Positions 36,041-44,896 of a stretch of DNA of 64,000 nt are shown piece after piece. The notes beneath the pieces were generated by a model. The model saw only the letters and a list, made by a program, of their open reading frames with translations, had not been told where the DNA came from and made no database searches. Position 1 is the first letter of the stretch; the number at the start of each line of letters is the position of its first letter. The position numbers and the translations under genes are program-made. Origin of the DNA: Streptomyces sp. A1277 (GTDB taxonomy: Bacteria; Actinomycetota; Actinomycetes; Streptomycetales; Streptomycetaceae). The stretch is from contig NZ_SSBI01000003.1 of NCBI RefSeq assembly GCF_004795015.1, positions 62,001-126,000 of the forward strand, read 5' to 3'.

Positions 36041-37405
36041 TCATGACCAACCCCCGGAGAATCCCGCCGTACCCGAACCGGCCGCCGCACCGTGGCGGCC
36101 CGCCTGCTGCCACAGCGCGGTCAGCTCGGCGCCGGGCTCCACCGGCACCACCGTCCACCCCGCTTCGCACAGCGGCCGCACCCGCTGCTCGGACGCCGCA
36201 CGGGTGGCGGGCGATGTGCCGCTCACCCAGGCGTCGCCGTCCAGGACGAAGGCCACGCCCCCGCCGCTGCGCTGCCGTATCCGGGCCGCGACTGCGGCCT
36301 GCTCCTCGTCCAGATCGCCGAGGAAGGCGATCAGCAGCCCTTCGTCGCCGCCGCGCAGCACGTCGTACGCGTGGGTCAGGCCCCCGCCGTCGGAGTGCTC
36401 GACGACCGCGAGGGTGTCCATCATCAGCGCTGCGGAGTCCGCGGTGTCCTGGGTGGCGCCGGCGAAGCCGCCCCCGCCCTCGCCCGGCACCGCGTCGCCC
36501 GCGTCGGTGAGCAGCCGGACCGCGAAGCCGCGCTCCAGCATGTGCACCAGCGTGGAGGCCGCCCCGGAGACGGCCCACTCGAACGCGGAGTCAGGCCCCG
36601 TCCCCCGGTAGGCGGTCCGCCGGGTGTCGAGCAGGACCGTGCACCTGGCGCGCTGCGGCTGCTCCTCGCGGCGCACCATCAGCTCGCCGTAGCGCGCGGT
36701 GGAGCGCCAGTGGACGCGCCGCAGGTCGTCCCCGTAGCGGTAGCCGCGCGGGATCACGTCGTCCTCGCCGGCCAGCGCCAACGACCGCTGACGGCCCTCG
36801 CCGTACCCGGAGGTCTCGCCGGCCAGCCGCACCGGCGGCAGCACCTCGGTCCGGGGCACCACGACCAGGGTGTCGTAGGCGCTGAAGGAACGCGTCAGCT
36901 CGCACATGCCGAACGGGTCGCTCAGCCGAAGCTGCAGCGGGCCGAGCGGGTAGCGCCCGCGCAGGTCGGAGCGCACCCGGTAGGAGACCTCGCGCCGCCC
37001 GCCCGCCTCCACCCGGTCCAGCACGAACCGGGGGCGCGGGCCGAGCACGTACGGCACCCGGTCCTGGAGCATCAGCAGGCCCGTGGGAAGCCGCGAGATG
37101 TTGTCCATGCGCAGGTGGACGCGGGCCTCGGAACCGGCCGGGACCCGCGACGGGGAGAGCCGGCGGGTGCCCGCGACCCGGTAGCGGGTCCGGTGAAGCA
37201 CCGTCACACACACCAGCGGCAGCACGGCGAGCAGCAGACCGACCCGCAGCAGGTCGCCCTGGCCCAGCGCGTAGGCGCAGATCGCCGCGGCGATCCCGGC
37301 CGCGAGGAAGGACCGCCCCCGGGTGGTCAGGCCGCCGAGCGCGGCCCGTACACCGCCCTTGTCGTCGCTGCCGTCCACCGCGACGGGCCCCGCCGCGGCC
37401 ATCAC
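36041..37405 (-). CDS. DUF58-domain protein
   Basis: 454 aa. Two N-terminal helices (about 28-65), a beta-rich region, then the DUF58 core with YRYGDDLRRVHWRSTARYGELMVRRE, the family's hallmark; von-Willebrand-like fold expected (CTVLLDTRRTAY). GTG at 37405 overlaps the MoxR stop as GTGA. MoxR ATPases are thought to remodel or activate their VWA/DUF58 partners. Substrate here unknown; the transglutaminase downstream suggests work at the envelope. Confidence 0.9.
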   Translation of the reverse strand: MMAAAGPVAVDGSDDKGGVRAALGGLTTRGRSFLAAGIAAAICAYALGQGDLLRVGLLLAVLPLVCVTVLHRTRYRVAGTRRLSPSRVPAGSEARVHLRMDNISRLPTGLLMLQDRVPYVLGPRPRFVLDRVEAGGRREVSYRVRSDLRGRYPLGPLQLRLSDPFGMCELTRSFSAYDTLVVVPRTEVLPPVRLAGETSGYGEGRQRSLALAGEDDVIPRGYRYGDDLRRVHWRSTARYGELMVRREEQPQRARCTVLLDTRRTAYRGTGPDSAFEWAVSGAASTLVHMLERGFAVRLLTDAGDAVPGEGGGGFAGATQDTADSAALMMDTLAVVEHSDGGGLTHAYDVLRGGDEGLLIAFLGDLDEEQAAVAARIRQRSGGGVAFVLDGDAWVSGTSPATRAASEQRVRPLCEAGWTVVPVEPGAELTALWQQAGRHGAAAGSGTAGFSGGWS

Positions 37406-38451
37406 GGCCGCCGGATGCCGGGCTGCTGCAGGCCGCCGTACACCGGGCCCGCCTGGGGGTGCGGGGCGGCGACGGCCGTGCCGCCCGAGGCCGTGGGCAC
37501 CGGGGTCTGCTGAAGGATCTCCAGCACGACCTGTTCGGCGCTGCGGCGGTTCAGCTGGGCCTGCGCGGTGGGCAGCAGCCGGTGGGCGAGCACCGCCACG
37601 GCCAGGGCCTGCACATCGTCCGGCAGGCAGTAGTCCCGGCCGCTCAGCGCGGCGGACGCCTTGGCGGCGCGCAGCAGATGCAGCGTGGCGCGCGGCGAGG
37701 CACCGAGCCGGAGGTCCGGGTGGTGGCGGGTCGCCCCGACGAGCTGGACCGCGTACCTGCGGACGGCCTCGGCGACATGGACCGCGCGCACCGCGTCGAT
37801 CAGTTTCACGATCTCGTGCGCGTGCGCCACCGGCTGGAGGTCGTCCAGCGGGGAGAGCCCGCCGTGCACGTCGAGCATCCGCAGCTCGGCCTCCGCCGTG
37901 GGATAGCCGATCGACACCCGGGCCATGAACCGGTCGCGCTGGGCCTCGGGCAGCGGATACGTGCCCTCCATCTCCACCGGGTTCTGCGTGGCCACCACCA
38001 TGAAGGGGTCGGGCAGCTCGTAGGTGTGCCCGTCGATGGTGACCTGGCGCTCCTCCATCGACTCCAGCAGCGCGGACTGGGTCTTGGGCGAGGCGCGGTT
38101 GATCTCGTCACCGATCACGACCTGGGCGAAGATCGCGCCCGGCTTGAACTCGAAGTCGCGGCGCTGCTGGTCGTAGATCGACACCCCGGTGATGTCCGAG
38201 GGCAGCAGGTCGGGCGTGAACTGGATGCGGCGCACCGAGCAGTCGATGGACCTGGCCAGCGCCTTGGCCAGCATGGTCTTGCCGACGCCGGGGACGTCCT
38301 CGATCAGCAGGTGCCCCTCCGCGAGCAGCACGGTCAGCGAAAGCCGTACGACCTCCGGCTTGCCCTCGATCACGGCCTCCACCGACCTGCGCACCCGCTC
38401 GGCGGTGGTGGTCAGATCTGTGAGGCTCGCTCGATCGTCATAGGTCGTCAC
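37402..38451 (-). CDS. MoxR-family AAA+ ATPase
   Basis: 349 aa. Walker A EDVPGVGKTMLAKAL, Walker B VVIGDEINRASPKTQSALLE, sensor 1 VVATQNPVEMEGTYPLPEAQRDRF (the MoxR signature), and a C-terminal lid (GASPRATLHLLRAAKASAAL). Chaperone-like ATPase that usually acts on a VWA or DUF58 partner, encoded next here with a GTGA overlap. The GTG at 38451 is the first start in frame. Confidence 0.93.
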   Translation of the reverse strand: MTTYDDRASLTDLTTTAERVRRSVEAVIEGKPEVVRLSLTVLLAEGHLLIEDVPGVGKTMLAKALARSIDCSVRRIQFTPDLLPSDITGVSIYDQQRRDFEFKPGAIFAQVVIGDEINRASPKTQSALLESMEERQVTIDGHTYELPDPFMVVATQNPVEMEGTYPLPEAQRDRFMARVSIGYPTAEAELRMLDVHGGLSPLDDLQPVAHAHEIVKLIDAVRAVHVAEAVRRYAVQLVGATRHHPDLRLGASPRATLHLLRAAKASAALSGRDYCLPDDVQALAVAVLAHRLLPTAQAQLNRRSAEQVVLEILQQTPVPTASGGTAVAAPHPQAGPVYGGLQQPGIRRP

Positions 38452-38676
38452 CCGGCCCTCCTCGGCCCTGCCCCACGCTCACCAGGAGCACGGGATTCCC
38501 CAGTCATGGGCCGGTGCCCTCGTGCGGCCCGGCCCTCCCCGAAATGCGGACACCGCGCCGGACGACGAGGTCCGACGGGGTGTCACTCACGCATTCTTGT
38601 TGCCGTTACCGCTTCGTGTCACTCGCCTGTGGACAACCAGGGGCGATATGTCGGATTGGGTGAGGATTTCGTCACC

Positions 38677-38701
38677 GGAAGGTGTTCATCCACCACCTTC
38701 C
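38677..38701 (-). terminator. Hairpin after carbonic anhydrase
   Basis: GGAAGGTG pairs with CACCTTCC around 9 bases, 25 bases past the carbonic anhydrase stop. Possible terminator. Confidence 0.55.
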
Positions 38702-38725
38702 AGCGACCCCGGCCGGGCAGCCGGG

Positions 38726-39274
38726 TCAGGAAGCCGGAGCGATCTCGCGCAGCTTTCCGGTGGTCACGTCGAAGACAAAACCGCGCACGTCGTCGGTGTA
38801 CTTCAGGAACGGCGAGGTGCGCGCGCGCTGCATCGACTGCCGCACGTCCTGGTCGGCGTCGGTGTAGGACTCCACGGCCCAGGACGGGCGCTGGCCGACC
38901 TCCATCTCCAACTCCTGGCGGAAGTCCTCCGTGATCGACTCCATGCCGCAGTTCGTGTGGTGGATCAGGATGATGCTGCGGGTGCCGAGGGCCCGCTGAC
39001 TGATCGCCAGCGAACGGATGACGTCGTCGGTGACCACACCGCCCGCGTTGCGGATGGTGTGGCAGTCGCCCAGTGACAGGCCGAGGGCCTTGTGCAGGTC
39101 GAGCCGGGCGTCCATACAGGCGACCACGGCGACGCGGAGCACCGGCTTGGCGTCCATCCCGGGGTCCTTGAATTCTGCGGCGTAACGGCCGTTCGCCTCG
39201 ACCAGGCGGTCGGTGACCGTGCCGTCGGCGGCGGAGGCGGAGGTTTCGGCGGGGGAGTACGCGGAAGTCGACAT
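38726..39274 (-). CDS. Beta-carbonic anhydrase
   Basis: 182 aa. Interconverts CO2 and bicarbonate with a zinc ion. Zinc ligands: Cys in CMDARLD, then His and Cys in HHTNCG; the Asp-Arg dyad of CMDARLD is present. The ATG at 39274 (MSTSAYSPAETS) gives the normal family length. It is divergent from rsmH across 378 bases. Its link to wall synthesis is unclear; bicarbonate supply for carboxylases is the simple guess. Confidence 0.93.
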   Translation of the reverse strand: MSTSAYSPAETSASAADGTVTDRLVEANGRYAAEFKDPGMDAKPVLRVAVVACMDARLDLHKALGLSLGDCHTIRNAGGVVTDDVIRSLAISQRALGTRSIILIHHTNCGMESITEDFRQELEMEVGQRPSWAVESYTDADQDVRQSMQRARTSPFLKYTDDVRGFVFDVTTGKLREIAPAS

Positions 39275-39652
39275 GGACAAGACGTTAGCCCCCGCCACAC
39301 GCCCGGACGGGAGGGGGAAGCGGACAAAAAACGACAACAGTGCTTGTTGTGAGGTAATCCACAAGCCCGACCGCGGCGGTCCGTGCGGGTGAAAGCGCGG
39401 CGGCCGACGCGCTGCCGGGTTGATTGATCGGGAATCGATCGAGTGGCAGGGTGGACTAAAGTGACGGGAAGTTACCGACACCCTGCACATTTCGAACTTT
39501 TCCCCGTGTGCGCGGCGTACGTACGGCCCGGCCCTCTCCCGCTCGCCGGTCGGCTGACGCCCCTTCCCCGGCGCCGGCGGACCTCCCCTTCGCGAGCGGG
39601 CGGGGACCAGGCCGTACGTCCCGCCACCCGGGACCTGAGCCTGAGAGGGCGC
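39275..39652. other. Divergent intergenic region before the dcw cluster
   Basis: 378 bases. Contains an inverted repeat ACAACA-GTGCT-TGTTGT at 39334-39350 and a GACAC (WhiA-core-like) motif at 39477-39481. No mraZ gene is present here. Promoters for the dcw operon are expected within it, but I could not pick a convincing -10/-35 pair. Confidence 0.65.
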
Positions 39653-40618
39653 ATGAGCCAGACCCGACACGTCCCGGTGATGCTCCAGCGATGCCTGGAC
39701 CTGTTGGCACCGGCTCTGGAGGTGCCCGGCCCCCAGCCCCCCGTGGTCGTCGACTGCACCCTCGGCCTCGGCGGCCACAGCGAGGCGCTCCTCGCCGCCT
39801 TCCCCACCGCCCGGCTGATCGCCCTGGACCGGGACAAGGAGGCCCTCAGGCTCTCCGGCGAACGGCTCGCCCCCTACGGCGGCCGCGCCACCCTGGTGCA
39901 CGCCGTCTACGACGAACTGCCCGAGGTGCTCGACCGGCTCGGCGTCCCCAAGGTGCAGGGCGTCCTGTTCGACCTCGGCGTCTCCTCCATGCAACTGGAC
40001 GAGGCCGACCGCGGCTTCGCGTACGCCCGCGACGCCCCGCTCGACATGCGCATGGACCAGACGACCGGCATCGGCGCCGCCGAGGTCCTCAACACCTACC
40101 CGCCGGGCGAGCTGGTGCGCATCCTGCGCGCGTACGGCGAGGAGAAGCAGGCCAAGCGGATCGTCTCGGCCGTCGTGCGCGAGCGCGAGAAGGAGCCCTT
40201 CACCAACAGCGCCCGGCTCGTCGAGCTGATCCGCGAAGCCCTGCCGCAGGCCGCCATGCGCACCGGCGGCAACCCCGCCAAGCGCACCTTCCAGGCCCTG
40301 CGCATCGAGGTCAACGGGGAGCTCACGGTGCTGGAGCGGGCCATTCCGGCCGCCGTCCGGAGCCTCGCGGTCGGCGGCCGCATCGCGGTCCTGTCGTACC
40401 AGTCGCTGGAGGACCGGCTGGTCAAGCAGGTCCTCGCGGCCGGCGCCGCCAACACCGCGCCGCCCGGCCTGCCCGTCGTCCCCGAGCGCTACCAGCCCCG
40501 GCTGAAGCTGCTCACCCGGGGCGCCGAACTCCCCACCGAGGAGGAGGTCGCCGAGAACCGGCGGGCCGCCCCCGCCCGGCTGCGCGGCGCCGAGCGCATC
40601 CGCGAGGACGAGCGGTGA
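39653..40618 (+). CDS. rsmH: 16S rRNA (cytosine1402-N4)-methyltransferase
   Basis: 321 aa. RsmH/MraW methylates C1402 in the ribosomal P site. [13 protein letters not shown], then [16 protein letters not shown] (SAM motif), [31 protein letters not shown] and the late block [13 protein letters not shown]. The ATG at 39653 ([11 protein letters not shown]) matches the family start; the longer open frame upstream lacks conserved sequence. First gene of the dcw cluster; it ends 43 bases before ftsL. Confidence 0.97.
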   Translation: MSQTRHVPVMLQRCLDLLAPALEVPGPQPPVVVDCTLGLGGHSEALLAAFPTARLIALDRDKEALRLSGERLAPYGGRATLVHAVYDELPEVLDRLGVPKVQGVLFDLGVSSMQLDEADRGFAYARDAPLDMRMDQTTGIGAAEVLNTYPPGELVRILRAYGEEKQAKRIVSAVVREREKEPFTNSARLVELIREALPQAAMRTGGNPAKRTFQALRIEVNGELTVLERAIPAAVRSLAVGGRIAVLSYQSLEDRLVKQVLAAGAANTAPPGLPVVPERYQPRLKLLTRGAELPTEEEVAENRRAAPARLRGAERIREDER

Positions 40619-40661
40619 GCGCCCGGCGCCCGGCCGTCCGCGCCGGGGACGGAGCGGTGCG

Positions 40662-41219
40662 GTGAGCAAACCGGCCGGGCAGCTCAAAGGACGCGCCGCA
40701 CGGCTCACCCGGCTGATGCCCGCCGGGCCGAGCACCGCGGCCCGCACCCCGTTCGTCCTGCTGGTCGTCCTGCTCCTGGGCGGCGGCCTGATCACCCTGC
40801 TGCTGCTCAACTCCGCGCTCAACGAAGGCTCGTTCAGGCTGAGCGAGCTGAAGAAGCGGACCACCGAGCTCACCGACGAGCAGCAGGCCCTCCAGCGCGA
40901 CGTCGACGCCTCCTCCGAGCCCGACGCCCTGGCGCGCCGGGCCCGCGAGCTGGGCATGGTCCCCGGCGGCAGCCCCGCCTTCCTCGACCCGGACGGCACG
41001 GTCCGCGGGGTGCCCACCAAGGCCCCGCCGGCCCCGGTCGCCGCACCGTCGCCGACCACCCCCGCGCCGGTCGTGCCGACGCCCGCCGGCCCGCCCGCGA
41101 CCACCCCATCGGATGCCGCGGCCACCATCCCCGCGCCCGGCACCGCGGCGGCGGGCCCGGGCACGTCCACGGCCTCCGGCGCACCGGCGGCACAGCCCTC
41201 CACGAGCCCCGGCAGGTGA
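40662..41219 (+). CDS. ftsL: Cell division protein FtsL-like
   Basis: 185 aa. One transmembrane helix (about 30-52), then a leucine-zipper-like coiled coil (NEGSFRLSELKKRTTELTDEQQALQRDVDA) ending in the RRARELGMV block typical of septum-formation initiators, then an 85-residue Pro/Ala/Thr tail that is probably disordered outside the membrane. Role: binds FtsQ and FtsB and helps activate FtsWI. GTG at 40662. Its TGA overlaps the ftsI GTG. Sequence is fast-evolving; the name rests on topology and position. Confidence 0.87.
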   Translation: MSKPAGQLKGRAARLTRLMPAGPSTAARTPFVLLVVLLLGGGLITLLLLNSALNEGSFRLSELKKRTTELTDEQQALQRDVDASSEPDALARRARELGMVPGGSPAFLDPDGTVRGVPTKAPPAPVAAPSPTTPAPVVPTPAGPPATTPSDAAATIPAPGTAAAGPGTSTASGAPAAQPSTSPGR

Positions 41220-43156
41220 CCGAGTGTCCCCCCAGCAACCACCGCGCCGCCGGGTCCCCGGCCCCGCGCGTCCCCGCAACGCCGCCGGACGGGCGGACAC
41301 CGCGCGACCGCTCCGGCCGGCCGCTGCGGCTGGGCAGCCCGCGCCCGAGACTGCGGCTGGTCAGCCTCGCCCTGACGCTCGTCATGATCGCGTTCGTCGT
41401 CCGGCTCCTCCAGGTCCAGGCCGTCGACGCCCACGCGTACGCCGCGAAGGCCGAGGAGAACCGCTACCTGAGCTACACCGTCGCCGCGGAGCGCGGTGAG
41501 ATCACCGACCGCGGCGGCATCGCGCTGGCCACCAGCGTCGACGCGTACGACATCACGGCCGACCCCAAGATGTTCACACCGGCCGACAGCAAGGCGCCCG
41601 ACGCCCCCCAGCAGGCCGCCGCCCTCCTCGCGCCGATCCTCGGCGCCGACGCGGCCGACCTGACGAAGAAGCTCTCCCAGCCCAAGAGCCGCTACGCGGT
41701 CCTGGCCCGCAGGCAGACCCCGCAGGTCTGGAAGCAGATCAAGGACCTCAAGACCGCCTTCGCCGAGAAGGCCGCGAAGGACAAGGCGGCCGGCGGCGCC
41801 GGCGCCAACGTGCTGGCCGGCGTCTTCCAGGAGGCGACCACCAAGCGCGTCTACCCCAACGGCGCGCTGGCCGCCGGGATACTGGGTTACGTCAACGCCG
41901 AGGGCAAGGGCGCGGGCGGCCTCGAATCGCAGCTGGACAAGGAGCTCGCCGGCGAGGACGGCACGATCAAGTACGCCCAGTCCGGCGGCCGGCGGGTGCC
42001 CACCGCGGGCACCAAGGAGGTGCCGGCGGTCGCCGGCTCCGACATCGAGCTGACCATCGACCGCGACATCCAGTGGGCGGCCCAGAAGGCCATCTCCGAC
42101 CAGGTCGAGAAGTCCAAGGCCGACCGCGGCTACGTCATCGTGCAGAACACCCGCACCGGTGAGGTCCTCGCCATGGCCAACGCCCCGGGCTTCGACCCCA
42201 ACGACCTCTCCCAGGCCGACGCCGCCTCCCTGGGCAACGCGGCCCTCCAGGACGTCTACGAGCCCGGCTCCACCAGCAAGGTGATGTCCATGGCCGCCGT
42301 GCTGGAGGAGGGCGTCGCCACCCCCCGTACGCACGTCACGGTCCCCAACCGGCTGCACCGGGGCGACCGGCTCTTCAAGGACGACGTCGACCACGCCACC
42401 TGGTACCTCACGCTCAACGGCGTACTCGCCAAGTCCAGCAACATCGGCACCATCATGGCCACCGGGCAGCTGGGGAAGACGCAGGCCGAGTCGAACAAGG
42501 TGCTGTACTCCTATCTGAGGAAATTCGGAGTCGGTTCGCCCACCGGCCTCGGCTACCCCGGCGAGACCCCCGGCATCCTCGCCAAGCCGCAGGACTGGTC
42601 GACCTCGCAGCAGTTCACGATCCCGTTCGGCCAGGGGCTTTCCCTCAACGCCATGCAGGCCGCCTCGATCTACTCCACGATCGCCAACGGCGGGGTCCGG
42701 ATCGAACCGAGCCTCGTACGCGGCACCAGGGGCGCCGACGGCCGCTTCACCCCGGCCGAGGCCCCCGAACAGACCAGGGTGGTCAGCGAGAAGACCGCCA
42801 AGACGCTCGCCACCATGCTGGAGTCGGTGGTCGACGACGAGGAGGGCACCGGAACGGCGGCCAAGATCCCCGGCTACCGGGTCGCGGGCAAGACGGGTAC
42901 GGCCAACCGGGTCGATCCGGTACGCGGCGGCTACCACGGCTACACCGCCTCCTTCGCCGGCTTCGCACCCGCCGACGACCCCCAGATCACCGTCTACTGC
43001 GCGATCCAGAACCCCACCAAGGGCAGTCACTTCGGCGGCCAGACCTGCGGCCCCATCTACAAGCAGGTCATGGAATTCGCCCTCAAGACGCTCCAGACCC
43101 CCCCGTCCGGCAGCGAGCCGGCCAGGCTGCCGGTGTCCTTCAAACCCGGCGAGTGA
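41216..43156 (+). CDS. ftsI: Class B penicillin-binding protein, septal transpeptidase FtsI
   Basis: 646 aa. Cross-links septal peptidoglycan with FtsW. One N-terminal helix (about 46-66), a dimerisation/pedestal domain with AAERGEITDRGGIALA, then the transpeptidase: Ser352 in PGSTSKV (SxxK), AKSSNIG (SxN), and Lys559 in AGKTGTANR (KTG). GTG at 41216 overlaps the ftsL stop as GTGA. The N-terminal 45 residues are Pro/Arg-rich and cytoplasmic. Full catalytic set. Confidence 0.97.
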   Translation: MTECPPSNHRAAGSPAPRVPATPPDGRTPRDRSGRPLRLGSPRPRLRLVSLALTLVMIAFVVRLLQVQAVDAHAYAAKAEENRYLSYTVAAERGEITDRGGIALATSVDAYDITADPKMFTPADSKAPDAPQQAAALLAPILGADAADLTKKLSQPKSRYAVLARRQTPQVWKQIKDLKTAFAEKAAKDKAAGGAGANVLAGVFQEATTKRVYPNGALAAGILGYVNAEGKGAGGLESQLDKELAGEDGTIKYAQSGGRRVPTAGTKEVPAVAGSDIELTIDRDIQWAAQKAISDQVEKSKADRGYVIVQNTRTGEVLAMANAPGFDPNDLSQADAASLGNAALQDVYEPGSTSKVMSMAAVLEEGVATPRTHVTVPNRLHRGDRLFKDDVDHATWYLTLNGVLAKSSNIGTIMATGQLGKTQAESNKVLYSYLRKFGVGSPTGLGYPGETPGILAKPQDWSTSQQFTIPFGQGLSLNAMQAASIYSTIANGGVRIEPSLVRGTRGADGRFTPAEAPEQTRVVSEKTAKTLATMLESVVDDEEGTGTAAKIPGYRVAGKTGTANRVDPVRGGYHGYTASFAGFAPADDPQITVYCAIQNPTKGSHFGGQTCGPIYKQVMEFALKTLQTPPSGSEPARLPVSFKPGE

Positions 43157-43173
43157 ACTCGCGGAGACCACCA

Positions 43174-44892
43174 GTGACAACCATCACCCCCGATCCCGGG
43201 AACCGGAACGGGAACCCCCGCACCCCGGCCCCCTCACTTCGCGAGAGGCCCGGTGCGCCCGGTACGCTCACCGCCGTGCCCCACGCTGAACAGTCCCGAA
43301 CGACCCAGAAGGACGCGCCTGTGAACTACCCGGGAGCGCCCCGCCCGGATCGGCTGCGGCCGACCTCCCTCGGAGAGCTGGCGGCCCGTCTGGGAGCCGA
43401 ACCGCCGGGCACCGGCGACGTCACCGGCATCACCCACGACTCCCGCGCCGTACGCCCCGGAGACCTGTACGCGGCCCTGCCGGGCGCCCGGCTGCACGGC
43501 GCCGACTTCGCCGCCCAGGCGGCCGGCCTCGGCGCTGCGGCCATCCTCACCGACCCGTCCGGCGCCGAGCGCGCCCGGGCCACCGGGATCCCGGTGCTGG
43601 TCACCGACGACCCGCGCGGCCGAATGGGTGAGCTGGCTGCCGAGATCTACGGCCGCCCCGGCACCGGTCTCCTGCAGATCGGCATCACCGGCACCTCCGG
43701 CAAGACCACCACCGCCTACCTCGTGGAGGGCGGCTTCCGCGGCGCCGGACGCAGCACCGGCCTCATCGGCACGGTGGAGATGCGCATCGGCGACGAGCGC
43801 ATCAAGTCCGAACGCACCACGCCGGAAGCCACCGACCTGCAGGCCCTGTTCGCCGTCATGCGCGAACGCGGCGTGGACGCCGTCACCATGGAGGTCTCCA
43901 GCCACGCCCTGGTGCTCGGCCGGGTCGACGGCTGCGTCTTCGACGTCGCCGTCTTCAACAACCTCAGCCCGGAGCACATGGAGTTCCACTCCGGCATGGA
44001 GGACTACTTCCAGGCCAAGGCGCGGCTGTTCACCCCGCAGCGCAGCAGGCGGGGCGTCGTCAACCACGACGACGAGTACGGCCGCAGGCTCGTCACCGAG
44101 GCGTCCGTGCCCATCACCACCTTCTCCGCCGAGGGCCACCCGGACGCCGACTGGCGCGCCGAGGACGTCGTCGTCGGCCAGCTCGGCTCCACCTTCACCG
44201 TCGTCGGCCCCAAGGGCGAGCGGGCCAACGCCAAGGCCCCGCTGCCCGGCCCGTTCAACGTCGCCAACACCCTGGCCGCCATCGTCACCCTCGCCGTCGC
44301 CGGCATCGACCCGCAGACCGCGGCCGACGGCGTCGCGTCCGTGCCCGGGGTGCCCGGACGGCTGGAGCGCGTCGACGCCGGACAGCCCTACCTCGCGCTC
44401 GTCGACTACGCGCACAAGACCGACGCGGTCGAGTCCGTGCTGCGCTCCCTGCGCAAGGTCACCAAGGGCAAGCTGCACATCGTCCTCGGCTGCGGCGGCG
44501 ACCGCGACACCACCAAGCGCGGCCCGATGGGCGCCGCCGCGGCCCGGCTCGCCGACACCGCCGTGCTCACCTCCGACAACCCCCGTTCCGAGGACCCGCT
44601 CGGCATCCTCGCCGCCATGCTCGCCGGCGCCGCCGAGGTGCCCGTCCACGAGCGCGGTGACGTCCTGGTCGACGCCGACCGGGCCGCGGCCGTCGCCGCC
44701 GTCGTCGGCCGCGCCGAGCCCGGCGACACCGTGCTCATCGCCGGCAAGGGCCACGAGCAGGGCCAGGACGTCCACGGCGTCGTCCGCCCCTTCGACGACC
44801 GGGTGGTCCTGCGCGCGGCCATCGAGCGGTCCCTGGGACACGAGAGCGCCACCCCCCGTGCCGCCACCCACGAGAACAACAGTCAGGGATGA
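43174..44892 (+). CDS. murE: UDP-MurNAc-tripeptide synthetase
   Basis: 572 aa with the start I chose. Adds the third residue to UDP-MurNAc-dipeptide; in Streptomyces this is LL-diaminopimelate. ATP motif GITGTSGKTTT, carbamylated Lys region FSAEGHPDADW to MEDYFQAKARLF, and the DNPR motif in TSDNPRSEDP, which marks diaminopimelate-adding enzymes. Start uncertain: GTG at 43174 has GGAG seven bases upstream; GTGs at 43276 and 43321 would remove a 34- to 49-residue unconserved head. Stop is five bases before murF. Confidence 0.95.
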   Translation: MTTITPDPGNRNGNPRTPAPSLRERPGAPGTLTAVPHAEQSRTTQKDAPVNYPGAPRPDRLRPTSLGELAARLGAEPPGTGDVTGITHDSRAVRPGDLYAALPGARLHGADFAAQAAGLGAAAILTDPSGAERARATGIPVLVTDDPRGRMGELAAEIYGRPGTGLLQIGITGTSGKTTTAYLVEGGFRGAGRSTGLIGTVEMRIGDERIKSERTTPEATDLQALFAVMRERGVDAVTMEVSSHALVLGRVDGCVFDVAVFNNLSPEHMEFHSGMEDYFQAKARLFTPQRSRRGVVNHDDEYGRRLVTEASVPITTFSAEGHPDADWRAEDVVVGQLGSTFTVVGPKGERANAKAPLPGPFNVANTLAAIVTLAVAGIDPQTAADGVASVPGVPGRLERVDAGQPYLALVDYAHKTDAVESVLRSLRKVTKGKLHIVLGCGGDRDTTKRGPMGAAAARLADTAVLTSDNPRSEDPLGILAAMLAGAAEVPVHERGDVLVDADRAAAVAAVVGRAEPGDTVLIAGKGHEQGQDVHGVVRPFDDRVVLRAAIERSLGHESATPRAATHENNSQG

Positions 44893-44896
44893 CCAA

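Noticed and set aside
39457..39481. WhiG-like promoter (TAAA with a CCGA block) upstream of rsmH
   Set aside because: Spacing and the second block (ACCGACAC) fit the consensus poorly; not strong enough to report.
38726..43180. 1484-codon leftward frame ending in carbonic anhydrase
   Set aside because: Only the last 182 codons are conserved; the rest is antisense to rsmH, ftsL and ftsI.
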